A stretch of 54,309 bases of DNA, taken from positions 1 to 54,309 of the forward strand of contig JAPLJF010000007.1 of NCBI GenBank assembly GCA_026388715.1, given 5' to 3'. Shown here one piece after another: positions 17,843-26,424 of this stretch (position 1 is the stretch's first letter; each line of letters opens with the position of its first letter). The position numbers and the translations under genes are program-made. Origin of the DNA: Deltaproteobacteria bacterium (GTDB lineage: Bacteria > Desulfobacterota > Desulfobulbia > Desulfobulbales > Desulfocapsaceae). The notes under the pieces were generated by a model. The model had not been told where the DNA came from, made no database searches, and saw nothing but the letters and a program-made list of their open reading frames with translations.

Positions 17843-18059
17843 GTAAACCTCCTGATCCAGCGCAACTGGATAAGTGACTTTTATTGAGTTCGGGAGTTGC
17901 TCCCGGTAATTTCTTGGTGATTGAGTGGGCTTCACAGAAACCGTCAAACCGACCGAAAAACCTAAACATTTCTTCGGTCGAAGTCAAGACTGCAAATGCG
18001 GAAGGGGCAAGGAAGGGGATTAAAGTTGTAGAATAAAGGATGAAAGGTCTTGTTTTTTC

Positions 18060-18088
18060 TTGAATTAACGTATTCTTTCAATCATAAT
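18060..18088 (+). promoter_or_regulatory. Candidate sigma-70 promoter for the hexapeptide-repeat gene
   Basis: TTGAAT (18060-18065) and CATAAT (18083-18088) are 17 bases apart, in the divergent region between lon and the acyltransferase-like gene, about 110 bp upstream of its start. Confidence 0.4.
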
Positions 18089-18197
18089 TATTTGTATTCA
18101 TTTGTTGACGCACGTATTGACCCAATGCTGTTTGTGGCGCATCTCTTGTTTTTGTTCTCTTGCGGTTGAATGTTTTTTATTTTTGTGGAGTCCAGTC

Positions 18198-18998
18198 ATG
18201 CTTAGCCCGCGCTCTTTTTTTGATCTCTCTGAATTTTTGCATGCGCCCCTTTTTCTCGATCAGGAGTATGTCTGGACAGCTCTGACCAGACTGAAAGAGT
18301 ATATGGATGGGTATCTGTATCCACGACTCAAAAGCCCCTTGCTCCCGGACGCAGAGCCCTTGCCCAGGACGGTTGTCCTGCATGACGGGCAGATTCTTTC
18401 GGCAACAGGATTGAATATTGTGTACGGCGATACCACCAAGCAGCAACTGCGGGTGAGCACGGATGACCGCGTGCTCACCGGCGCCACCGTGATCATGGCC
18501 GGAGCCGTACTCATGGGCAGCCAGATAGCTCTGGGGCATGGGGTGCTGGTTGAGAGCGGGGCCCTGATCAAATCGCCTGCCATTATCGGCGACTATACCG
18601 AGATCCGTCAGGGGGCCTATCTGCGCGGCTATTGCCTGACCGGGACCCATTGCGTCATTGGCCACACCACCGAGGTGAAGCATTCCATCTTCCTCGATCA
18701 TGCCAAGGCCGGTCATTTTGCCTATCTTGGCGATTCTATCCTGGGTCGTGACGCCAATCTGGGGGCTGGCACCAAGTTCGCCAATCTCCGATTTCTGCCC
18801 GGGAATGTTGCGATTCGCACCAGCGAAGGGTTGATTGATACCGGCCGCCGAAAGTTTGGTGCTATCCTCGGGGACAAGGTCCAGACAGGCTGCAACTCCG
18901 TGACCAACCCCGGCACCCTTATCGGCAAAGAAGGTATCCTGATGCCCAACACCACCGCCCCTTCCGGTTTTCACCCGCCCCGAACTATTCTTCGTTAA
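18198..18998 (+). CDS. Left-handed beta-helix (GlmU C-terminal-like) acyltransferase family protein
   Basis: A 266-residue protein dominated by hexapeptide repeats (for example VIMAGAVLMGSQIALGHGVL and AIIGDYTEIRQGAYLRGYCL), the fold of GlmU-type sugar-nucleotide acyltransferases. The part from about residue 100 follows the pattern seen in the GlmU C-terminal domain (GHTTEVKHSIFLDHAKAGHF, YLGDSILGRDANLGAGTKFANLRF). The uridylyltransferase domain is absent, so it is either an acyltransferase or a nucleotide-sugar-binding relative; the acceptor is not known. The start used follows a TGGAG box; a longer frame begins upstream in hydrophobic, AT-rich sequence without support. Confidence 0.8.
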   Translation: MLSPRSFFDLSEFLHAPLFLDQEYVWTALTRLKEYMDGYLYPRLKSPLLPDAEPLPRTVVLHDGQILSATGLNIVYGDTTKQQLRVSTDDRVLTGATVIMAGAVLMGSQIALGHGVLVESGALIKSPAIIGDYTEIRQGAYLRGYCLTGTHCVIGHTTEVKHSIFLDHAKAGHFAYLGDSILGRDANLGAGTKFANLRFLPGNVAIRTSEGLIDTGRRKFGAILGDKVQTGCNSVTNPGTLIGKEGILMPNTTAPSGFHPPRTILR

Positions 18999-19405
18999 CC
19001 TGCTAAGCCAAAGGTGAGCGCCAGATAAGTTTCTGCTGACCAGATAATTTGTTTGCAATGCAACTTTCTAAAGTTTCTGGGGTTGCGGCGGTATCTCATT
19101 GAAAATTTCACTTGTTTCCGGTATGCTGATTTCCACTTTCATGGTACTTTTCCTTTTGGTTTGATTTTTTTGGCAATTATCAAATTTCTTAAAGGGAAAA
19201 GTGCTTTTTTTTTTCTATCCTTGCTCAGAATTCACGCAGCATAGTTTGTTCCACCCAAGTTATCACTCTCAGCAGTGCTGCCGATACGCAAAACAGTCCT
19301 GAGAGCTTTTCCGGTCTCTGTGGCCAGGTCTATGACAACGCAAATGTGAGTCTGCTGGGTAGTTTCAGAATAATATAGTTGAAGACCAGCACCAAAGGAA
19401 TTGTC
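18999..19405. other. Intergenic gap before the efflux operon
   Basis: About 400 bp. It contains a probable terminator for the preceding gene and then sequence in which I see no gene or promoter that I can defend. A 63-codon frame on the minus strand across the right half has no recognisable family. Confidence 0.5.
19144..19214 (+). terminator. Probable intrinsic terminator after the hexapeptide-repeat gene
   Basis: Imperfect arms GTACTTTTCCTTTT and AAAGGGAAAAGTGC enclose an A/T-rich loop and are followed by a run of about ten T on the plus strand. Confidence 0.5.
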
Positions 19406-20587
19406 ATGTCTCACCGTAGTCATTTTTCTTGTTTGCCCATTTTTTTAATCCTGCTCTTGTCGCTTCCTGCCTGTTCTTCCGGAAAGAAAGAAAAAACAAA
19501 AACCATGCCGCCAGCCCTGGTGGTGACCGCTGTCGCCCGGCAGCAGGATGTGCCGATTGAGATCAAGACCTTCGGCACCATGGAGGCTGCGGAGAGTGTC
19601 ACCATCAAGCCCATGCTGAGCGGTGAATTGACCAAGGTCGCTTTTCGGGAAGGGCAGGATGTGAATGAAGGGGCGCTGCTTTTTGAGGTCGATCCCCGGC
19701 CTTATCAGGCGGCCTTGAACAAGGCTCGGGCCTCCCTGGATCGAAATCGAATCGTCATGAATAATGCCCGTAAGGATTATGAGCGTTATGCGCCTTTGGC
19801 CAAGGAGGGTATCGTCAGTCAGGAGCAGGCCGAGGGGTATCGAACCAGGGCGGAAACGGCGGCGGCCGATTTAGCGGCCGATCAGGCAGCAGTCGAAAAC
19901 GCTCAGACTCAGCTTTCCTATTGTACTATTACCGCGCCCATCAGCGGCAGATTGGGGACGTTGACCGTGGATCGAGGCAATGTGGTCAAGGCTAACGAGA
20001 CAGCATTGGTTTCCATCAATAAACTGATACCCATTCGTGCCACCTTTACCATCCCCGAGCAAAGCCTCTCTCTTATCCGGCAGCGGTTGGCCGCAGGTGA
20101 GATGACGGTGGTGGCCGAGGTATCGGGAACGGCTGGATTTACTGAAAAAGGGCGAGTGTCATTTCTTGACAATGCGGTTGACCCCGCCACCGGCACCATT
20201 CGCCTGAAAGGGCAGTTTGCCAATGAGCAAAAGCGGTTGTGGCCAGGCCAGTTTGTCACCATCTCTCTTACTCTGGATGTCAGGAAACAAGCCGTGGTCG
20301 TTCCCACCCAGGCGGTGCAGACAGGCCAGAAAGGCCCGTTTGTTTTTGTGGTCAAGCCGAATAATACCGCTGAAGCCAGGGCGGTTGTCCCCGGTCCGGT
20401 TTACGAGGCGATAACGGTGATCGATAAAGGGTTACAAGCCGGAGAGCAGGTCGTCATTGATGGCCAGATGCGGGTCATCCCCGGCGGCAAGGTAGAGATC
20501 AAGGCGGCCAATAAACCGGAGATGGACGCCAAGGACAAACCGCCAGAAGCGGCAACGCCAGTTCAAGCTGCCGCTTCTCGGGAGTAG
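19406..20587 (+). CDS. RND efflux periplasmic adaptor (membrane fusion) lipoprotein
   Basis: A 393-residue adaptor. The start follows AAGGAA with a 5-base spacer; the signal peptide ends at a lipobox (LSLPACSS), so the mature protein is a lipoprotein of the inner membrane facing the periplasm. The lipoyl-like and alpha-hairpin regions are visible (VAFREGQDVNEGALLFEVDPRPYQ, then an alanine-rich coiled coil, and ITAPISGRLGTLTVDRGNVV), followed by beta-barrel sequence (GTIRLKGQFANEQKRLWPGQ) and VVVPTQAVQTGQKGPFVFVV. This is the MdtA/MexA type. The RND pump gene follows 7 bases downstream. No TolC-like gene is present, so the outer-membrane partner must be elsewhere. Confidence 0.92.
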   Translation: MSHRSHFSCLPIFLILLLSLPACSSGKKEKTKTMPPALVVTAVARQQDVPIEIKTFGTMEAAESVTIKPMLSGELTKVAFREGQDVNEGALLFEVDPRPYQAALNKARASLDRNRIVMNNARKDYERYAPLAKEGIVSQEQAEGYRTRAETAAADLAADQAAVENAQTQLSYCTITAPISGRLGTLTVDRGNVVKANETALVSINKLIPIRATFTIPEQSLSLIRQRLAAGEMTVVAEVSGTAGFTEKGRVSFLDNAVDPATGTIRLKGQFANEQKRLWPGQFVTISLTLDVRKQAVVVPTQAVQTGQKGPFVFVVKPNNTAEARAVVPGPVYEAITVIDKGLQAGEQVVIDGQMRVIPGGKVEIKAANKPEMDAKDKPPEAATPVQAAASRE

Positions 20588-20594
20588 TGCCTGG

Positions 20595-23500
20595 ATGATG
20601 AATATCTCTGAATTGTTCATCAAACGGCCGATCATGACCAGTCTGGTCATGCTGGCGGTGGTGGTCTTTGGCCTCTTCTCTTACCGATTGCTGCCGGTAA
20701 ACGATCTGCCACGTATTGACTATCCCACCATCCAGGTTACCTCCAATCTGCCGGGGGCCAGCCCGGAAACCATGGCCTCGGCAGTGGCCACACCCCTGGA
20801 GCGGCAGTTGTCGACCATCGCCGGTCTTGACTCCATGAACTCCACCAACGGCCAGGGCATATCGGTCATCGTTCTCAAGTTCACGTTGGAGAAGAATATC
20901 GATGCCGCGGCCCAGGATGTGCAGGCGGCCATCTCCATGGCGGCCCGCCAGTTGCCCGAGGACATGCCGAATCCGCCATCATACAAGAAGGTCAACCCAG
21001 CCGACTCGCCGGTCCTCTATCTGGCCCTCAGTTCACCGACTTTGCCCCTGTCGCAGATTAACGAGTTCGCCGACACCGTTATCTCGCCCCGTATTTCCAT
21101 GATTAATGGTGTGGCTCAGGTCATGGTCTACGGCTCGCAGAAGTATGCGGTGCGGGTACAGCTCAACCCCCAGGCCCTGACCAGCCGCAAGATCGGTCTG
21201 GAGGAAGTCTCGGCGGCCATCACTAAATGGAATGTCAATCTGCCCACCGGCGGTCTGCAGGGTGACAAACAGAGTTTTACTCTGCTTGCCAGCGGCCAGT
21301 TATTTGATGCCCAGGCCTACAAGTCCATGGTGGTAGCCTATCGCGGCGACGCCCCGGTTCGATTGTCTGAGATCGCCACTATTACTGACAGCGTTGAAAA
21401 CGACAAGATCGCCGCCTGGTACAACACCAAGGGGAAGTCAACCCGCGCCATCGTCCTGGCTGTCCAGCGGCAGCCCGGCACCAACACTATTGAGGTGGTG
21501 GATCGCATTAAAGAACAGATTCCCTCTTTCCGCGCTCAATTGCCGGGGGCGGTGGAGATCAATGTCCTCTACGACCGTTCCGAGACTATCCGGGCCTCAG
21601 TTGCCGATGTCAAATTCACCCTGCTGCTGACCATTGGCTTGGTGATCCTGGTGATCTTTCTCTTCCTGCGAAATATGTCGGCAACGGTCATCCCCAGTCT
21701 CGCCCTGCCTATCTCCCTCATCGGCACCTTTGCCGCCATGTACACACTGGGCTTTTCAGTCAACAACATCACCTTGATGGCCCTGACCCTGTCGGTGGGA
21801 TTTGTGGTGGATGATGCTATCGTCATGCTGGAGAATATCGTTCGTCACATGGAGCAGGGTGAAGATCCGCGCACAGCCTCCTTGCGCGGGGCGCGTGAGA
21901 TTGGATTTACTATTATCTCCATGACCATCTCCCTGGTGGCGGTCTTTATCCCTGTCTTGTTCATGTCCGGGATGCTGGGCCGGATGCTGCATGAATTCGC
22001 GATCACCATCACCGTGGCCATCCTGATATCCGGCGTCGTTTCGCTGACCCTGACCCCGATGCTTTGCAGCCGTTTTCTCCGTTCCCCGAAAAAGGAGCGG
22101 CATGGCTTGCTCTATAATGTCATGGAGCGCTTTTTCAATGGCTGGCTGCACCTCTACGAACGGTCGTTATCCTTCGTCCTCAACTATCGCCGCACCGCCG
22201 TCCTCGTCACTGTGGCGACCACTGTTGCTGCGGTCTGGCTCTTTACCCAAATGCCGCTGGGCCTGCTGCCGGCCGATGATATCGGCGTCATCCGTGGCAC
22301 CTCCGAGGGTGCCCAAGGGGTCTCATTTGCAGAGATGAAGCGTAACCAGCAGAAACTGGTTGACATTGTCCTGCAGGAACCGAATGTGGAGGCCTTCATG
22401 TCATCAGTCGGGGCCAGCGGTAGCCGGGTCGGTTCCAACAGCGGCTTCCTTTTTATGAAATTGAAACCGCGTCAGGAGCGTGAGCTGAATGCCGATCAGA
22501 TCATCCAGAAACTGCGTCCCAAGCTCATGGGGGTGCCGGGAATCAGCCTGTTTATGCAGAATCCTCCGCCCATCCAGCTGGATACGGCCAGTTCCAAGGC
22601 CCAGTATCAGTTCGTGCTGCAAAGCCCTGATACCGAGGAACTCTACCGGCAGGCTACAGCCTTCGAGATGAAGGTCCGTAACCTGCCGATGCTGCAGGAT
22701 GTCACCAGTGACCTGCAGATCAAAAACCCGCAACTTACCCTTGAAATCGACCGTGACCGGGCGGCGAGCCTGGGGGTTACGGCGCAACAGATTGAGGATA
22801 CCCTTTACCTGGCCTACGGCACCCGGCAGGTCTCCACCATCTATTCCCCGACCAATCAGTACAAGGTGGTGCTGGAGCTTGATCCCCAATATCAGAAAGA
22901 CCCGGCGGTACTCGGGGCGCTCTTCGTCCGTGCCGTCAGCGGTCAGATGGTGCCGCTGTCATCGCTCGGCCAATTGAAACTCGGGGTGGGGCCGCTGTCG
23001 GTCAATCATCTGGGCCAAATCAACGCGGTCACCCTCTCCTTCAACCTCAAACCGGAGGTTCCACTGGGTGATGCGGTGAACGCCATCGAAAAAGAAGCCA
23101 GGGAACTGCCGGCGGTAATTACCACCAGCTTTCAGGGGACGGCACAGGTCTATCAGCAATCGACCACCGGGTTGGCGCTGCTTTTGATTCTGACCATCCT
23201 GGTGATCTATATCATTCTCGGCATCCTGTATGAGAGCTATATCCACCCGCTGACCATCCTCTCCGGTCTGCCTTCCGCCGGCCTCGGAGCACTGTTGACG
23301 CTGTTACTCTTCGGCAAAGACTTGAACCTTTACTCCTTTGTCGGCATTATCATGCTGGTGGGGATTGTCAAGAAGAACGCCATCATGATGATCGATTTCG
23401 CCCTTGAGATGCAGCGCCGGGAGGGAATGACGCCTTTGGATGCCATCTATCAGGGCTGTCTGGTCCGTTTTCGGCCGATTATGATGACCACTTTTGCGGC

Positions 23501-23714
23501 GCTCATGGGCACGTTGCCCATTGCCCTTGGTATCGGCGTCGGGGCGGAATCACGGCAGCCGCTGGGTCTGGCGGTGGTTGGCGGTCTCCTGGTGTCGCAG
23601 TTCCTGACCCTGTATATCACCCCGGTAATTTACTACTACCTGGATAAGGGCCAGTCGTGGGTCATATCTGGCCGCAAGCGGCAGCCTGTTTTGCATGGTC
23701 CTGACGGGGAGTGA
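20595..23714 (+). CDS. RND multidrug efflux transporter (MdtB/MdtC-like)
   Basis: A 1039-residue HAE1-type resistance-nodulation-division pump. It begins with the usual MNISELFIKRP helix, has two repeats of a large periplasmic loop and twelve transmembrane helices, and carries the proton-relay pair in VGFVVDDAIVMLENIVRHME on TM4. Sequence style is close to MdtB/MdtC (MuxB/MuxC) pumps, which export drugs, bile salts or metabolites with proton import. A second ATG one codon downstream is equally possible as start. It forms an operon with the adaptor upstream. Heavy-metal CusA-type features were not noticed, but the substrate cannot be read from the sequence. Confidence 0.95.
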   Translation: MMNISELFIKRPIMTSLVMLAVVVFGLFSYRLLPVNDLPRIDYPTIQVTSNLPGASPETMASAVATPLERQLSTIAGLDSMNSTNGQGISVIVLKFTLEKNIDAAAQDVQAAISMAARQLPEDMPNPPSYKKVNPADSPVLYLALSSPTLPLSQINEFADTVISPRISMINGVAQVMVYGSQKYAVRVQLNPQALTSRKIGLEEVSAAITKWNVNLPTGGLQGDKQSFTLLASGQLFDAQAYKSMVVAYRGDAPVRLSEIATITDSVENDKIAAWYNTKGKSTRAIVLAVQRQPGTNTIEVVDRIKEQIPSFRAQLPGAVEINVLYDRSETIRASVADVKFTLLLTIGLVILVIFLFLRNMSATVIPSLALPISLIGTFAAMYTLGFSVNNITLMALTLSVGFVVDDAIVMLENIVRHMEQGEDPRTASLRGAREIGFTIISMTISLVAVFIPVLFMSGMLGRMLHEFAITITVAILISGVVSLTLTPMLCSRFLRSPKKERHGLLYNVMERFFNGWLHLYERSLSFVLNYRRTAVLVTVATTVAAVWLFTQMPLGLLPADDIGVIRGTSEGAQGVSFAEMKRNQQKLVDIVLQEPNVEAFMSSVGASGSRVGSNSGFLFMKLKPRQERELNADQIIQKLRPKLMGVPGISLFMQNPPPIQLDTASSKAQYQFVLQSPDTEELYRQATAFEMKVRNLPMLQDVTSDLQIKNPQLTLEIDRDRAASLGVTAQQIEDTLYLAYGTRQVSTIYSPTNQYKVVLELDPQYQKDPAVLGALFVRAVSGQMVPLSSLGQLKLGVGPLSVNHLGQINAVTLSFNLKPEVPLGDAVNAIEKEARELPAVITTSFQGTAQVYQQSTTGLALLLILTILVIYIILGILYESYIHPLTILSGLPSAGLGALLTLLLFGKDLNLYSFVGIIMLVGIVKKNAIMMIDFALEMQRREGMTPLDAIYQGCLVRFRPIMMTTFAALMGTLPIALGIGVGAESRQPLGLAVVGGLLVSQFLTLYITPVIYYYLDKGQSWVISGRKRQPVLHGPDGE

Positions 23715-23824
23715 TTGGCTGAAAATAATTCTGCTGGTGTTGGAACAACTCTGGCCCATTGCTTTGCAATCTTCCACATTGTTTCTTTGTGTGCTATATC
23801 TCACTCTTCTTTTGGAACATTCCC

Positions 23825-24013
23825 ATGCACTCTTTTAAATTATTTATTTTGTTGATTGCTCTTTTGTCGCTCAATGGTTGTATCCTGACCAAGGTTGTGA
23901 CAGTGCCGATGCGGCTTGGAGGGGCGGTGATCTCCATTATTCCAGCGGTTGGCAATAGCGCCCATGATGCCATTGACGAAGCGGCGGAGATTGTCGATGA
24001 TGTTCCCCTTTGA
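23825..24013 (+). CDS. Small lipoprotein
   Basis: A 62-residue protein with a signal peptide (MHSFKLFILLIALLSLNGC) ending in the lipobox LNGC. The mature part has a glycine/valine stretch (RLGGAVISIIPAVGNSAHDA) and an acidic end (AEIVDDVPL). It resembles small DUF6726-type lipoproteins, with low certainty. It stands alone, between the efflux pump and plsY. Confidence 0.6.
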   Translation: MHSFKLFILLIALLSLNGCILTKVVTVPMRLGGAVISIIPAVGNSAHDAIDEAAEIVDDVPL

Positions 24014-24172
24014 GGCGGACGAAATTTTTTGTACTGATTCGCTCCCGATCCGCCCCTGATTGTGCAGGATTCGTCCTGTTTGCCAATCCCATAAAAGTGG
24101 AGTAGGCTAAAGGAGTTATTGTAGGGGCTCAACAGTGTTTTTATGCCATTTTAAACAGAGCGGGTTTTTGAG

Positions 24173-24775
24173 ATGATTGTGGAAATAGTTTTAATCCTGG
24201 CCAGTTATCTGGTCGGGTCCATTCCCTTTGGGCTGCTTGTCGGCCGGATTGCCGGCATTGATGTGCGTCGGGAAGGAAGTGGAAATATTGGCGCCACCAA
24301 TGTGGGTCGACTGCTGGGTAAAAAAAAGGGCTTTCTGACCTTGCTCTGCGATGTGGCCAAGGGCTTTCTGCCTGTTTGGGGCGCCACTCTTCTGCTTCCT
24401 GAAACAACAGCGGCCAGAGAACTGATTGTAGTGTTGTGTGGGCTTGCCACGGTTATTGGCCACATGTTTCCGCTGTATCTCAAATTTAAGGGTGGCAAAG
24501 GGGTGGCCACGGCCCTCGGTGTCTTCCTCTTTATTTCCCCTGGGAGCATCCTGATCACTCTGATTATTTTCCTCGCCGTTGTCTCTGGCTCCGGGTATGT
24601 CTCTGTGGGTTCCCTGGCCGCCTCGGCCCTGCTTCCGTTATGGCTTTGGATTCTGGGTGAACCCCCTCAGGTGTTGATGGTTGCGGTTGTTATAGCCCTT
24701 CTTATCTGGTTTAAACATCGGTCCAATATCGGCAGATTGCTGCGTGGCGAGGAAAAGGGCTGGAAAAAGGGTTGA
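24173..24775 (+). CDS. plsY: Glycerol-3-phosphate acyltransferase PlsY
   Basis: A 200-residue inner-membrane protein of normal length with about five hydrophobic helices. PlsY transfers an acyl group from acyl-phosphate to glycerol-3-phosphate, the first step of phospholipid synthesis. The three family motifs are visible: YLVGSIPFGLLVGR, REGSGNIGATNVGR and GHMFPLYLKFKGGKGVATALG. It is followed three bases later by a J-domain gene, so the two are probably cotranscribed. Confidence 0.95.
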   Translation: MIVEIVLILASYLVGSIPFGLLVGRIAGIDVRREGSGNIGATNVGRLLGKKKGFLTLLCDVAKGFLPVWGATLLLPETTAARELIVVLCGLATVIGHMFPLYLKFKGGKGVATALGVFLFISPGSILITLIIFLAVVSGSGYVSVGSLAASALLPLWLWILGEPPQVLMVAVVIALLIWFKHRSNIGRLLRGEEKGWKKG

Positions 24776-24778
24776 ACT

Positions 24779-25111
24779 ATGACCAGGGAAGAATGGCAGG
24801 CCATTGATGAGGCCAGACAGTTGTTGAATCTGGGTGAGCGGGCCACCATGGGTGAGATGAAACGGGCCTATCGGCAGATGTGCAAGCGGCACCATCCTGA
24901 TGTTGTCGGTGAAGAATCGGCAGAGAACGCCGCAATTATCCGGGAGCTGACCAAGAGCTATGACCTGCTCATGCGCTACTGTGATCAGTTTCGCATTCCG
25001 TTAGTGCCAGGTGATGGCGACAATATGGATCCTGAAGACTGGTGGATGGATCGTTTTGGCCATGATCCTTTGTGGGGAAGGAAGAAAGAGAAGACAAAAA
25101 AAGAGGGATGA
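24779..25111 (+). CDS. J-domain protein
   Basis: A 110-residue cytoplasmic protein. The J-domain occupies about residues 10-70: helix II (MGEMKRAYRQMCKRHHPD) ends in the HPD tripeptide needed to stimulate DnaK ATPase, and helix III (NAAIIRELTKSYDLLMRYCD) follows. The rest is a short tail with WWMDRFGHDPLWG. It lacks the Gly/Phe, zinc-finger and substrate-binding regions of DnaJ, so it is a specialised co-chaperone of unknown client. It is coupled to plsY. Confidence 0.85.
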   Translation: MTREEWQAIDEARQLLNLGERATMGEMKRAYRQMCKRHHPDVVGEESAENAAIIRELTKSYDLLMRYCDQFRIPLVPGDGDNMDPEDWWMDRFGHDPLWGRKKEKTKKEG

Positions 25112-25179
25112 ATCAGATCTCCCCCATCAGGAATACAGATACGGAACCAGCATCGGCGTCCGAAGACGTCATTGTTTAA

Positions 25180-25280
25180 AATTGCGCGCAGAGACGCTGT
25201 GACGCAGAGACGTAAAGGATGACTGGAAAATGATGAAACCTGATCATTCTCCTGCGCCTCCGCGCCTCTGCGGGAGATGG
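25180..25280. repeat. Intergenic palindromic element of the CGCAGAGACG type
   Basis: GCGCAGAGACGCTGTGACGC and a nearby GCAGAGACG are matched further right by CCTCCGCGCCTCTGCGGGAG in inverse sense. Such CGCAGAG elements are common between genes in many proteobacteria. It sits between convergent genes (J-domain gene and prmA). Confidence 0.4.
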
Positions 25281-25319
25281 GTATGTCAGAAGGTGGGTAT
25301 GAATTCTGAACAGCTCCTC

Positions 25320-26231
25320 TTATCCCTTGGAAAACAGCAGGGCGGCCCACTCTTTTTTCTGCTCTTGCCTGTCCAGGGAAAATCCCAATGCTGTAAAACA
25401 GGAAATAATATTGGTCACCTGCTGCCCGGTCAGGATGCCGGAGAGGATCAGCTGCCCGCCATCCGCAGTCAAGCGGCCAAGCTCAGGTGCCAGCTCCAGC
25501 AGCACATCATGGACAATATTGGCAATCACCAGGGAAAAAGGCGCGGCAAGAGAGGCGAGCGGGGTGATCTCCACCTCCATAATCTGTTGCAAGTTATTGA
25601 TTTCGCAATTTTTCTTCGCTGCGCTCACGGCCTCGGGATCGTTGTCAATGGCCATGACCCTGGAGGCGCCAAAAAGGGCGGCGGCCATTCCCAGGATCCC
25701 GGTACCGGTGCCGACATCAAGGACGCTGGTGTTTGTCCTTCCCGTCAATGCCCCCTGCAAAAGCTGCAACGACAGGCTGGTAGTGGCATGATGGCCGGTG
25801 CCGAAGGCCATGCCCGGATCCATAACAATGACCTGTTCCTGGTCTTTGGCCTGATACTGCTCCCAGGTGGGGACAATGACCAGGCCGGGAATAATGGCAA
25901 AGGGCTTGAAATGTTCCTTCCAGGTTCGGGACCAGTCCTCGTCCTCGATAAAGGTGGTTTCGATGGAGGGTAAGTCAACCTCAAAGATCTCCGCCAGCTC
26001 CTGCAGATAGCTTTTGAGCTGGGTCAGGGTGAGGTCGGTTTCCGGCTGGTCTTTCTGGCTCTTGTCAAAATAGGCATTGATCAGGGCTGTATTCCCTGGT
26101 TGATCAACGTTAAACTCCACTCCGGCGCCGCTTATCCCCACCATGAAATCTTCAATCGCATCGATCAGAATCGGGTCGGTGGTAATGGAAACCTTGAGCC
26201 ACTGCCGGGATGGGTCTTGCTGTAAAGTCAT
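25320..26231 (-). CDS. prmA: Ribosomal protein L11 methyltransferase PrmA
   Basis: A 303-residue enzyme that trimethylates ribosomal protein L11 with S-adenosylmethionine. A N-terminal substrate-recognition domain is followed by a Rossmann methyltransferase: VLDVGTGTGILGMAAALFG (motif I), VMAIDNDPEAVSAAKKN (motif II) and VIANIVHDVLLELAPEL, equivalent to the NPPY-like motif region of PrmA. MDPGMAFGTGHHATT is the family hallmark. It is transcribed alone, divergent from the acs genes. Confidence 0.93.
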   Translation of the reverse strand: MTLQQDPSRQWLKVSITTDPILIDAIEDFMVGISGAGVEFNVDQPGNTALINAYFDKSQKDQPETDLTLTQLKSYLQELAEIFEVDLPSIETTFIEDEDWSRTWKEHFKPFAIIPGLVIVPTWEQYQAKDQEQVIVMDPGMAFGTGHHATTSLSLQLLQGALTGRTNTSVLDVGTGTGILGMAAALFGASRVMAIDNDPEAVSAAKKNCEINNLQQIMEVEITPLASLAAPFSLVIANIVHDVLLELAPELGRLTADGGQLILSGILTGQQVTNIISCFTALGFSLDRQEQKKEWAALLFSKG

Positions 26232-26326
26232 TGGCTGGTTCTCCTGGCGCTGAGTTGCTTGGCGCCATCTGAAATTTGTCGTCTTCTTTGATCAAAGATT
26301 TTTATGAAACCTATCAAGGATATTTC

Positions 26327-26354
26327 TTGACAAGGTCCTGCTACCTGTTATTTT
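26327..26354 (+). promoter_or_regulatory. Candidate sigma-70 promoter for the acsV-like gene
   Basis: TTGACA (26327-26332) and TATTTT (26349-26354) are 16 bases apart, about 70 bp upstream of the gene start, in the divergent prmA/acsV region. Confidence 0.5.
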
Positions 26355-26424
26355 TCCCCAAATAATCATTGAATAATCAAATCGTCCACCAAGCGGTCGG
26401 TTAAATCCAAACAAGGCAGATGTT

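Noticed and set aside
17843..17947. N-terminal extension of Lon
   Set aside because: The GTG with AGGAGG at the right distance gives the usual length; the extension adds no known domain.
18177..19058. Minus-strand frame of 293 codons opposite the hexapeptide-repeat gene
   Set aside because: Mirror of the repeat-rich gene; the plus strand shows clear beta-helix repeats and a start with a ribosome-binding site.
19232..19423. Minus-strand frame of 63 codons before the efflux operon
   Set aside because: No ribosome-binding site, no recognisable family, and it overlaps the start of the adaptor gene.
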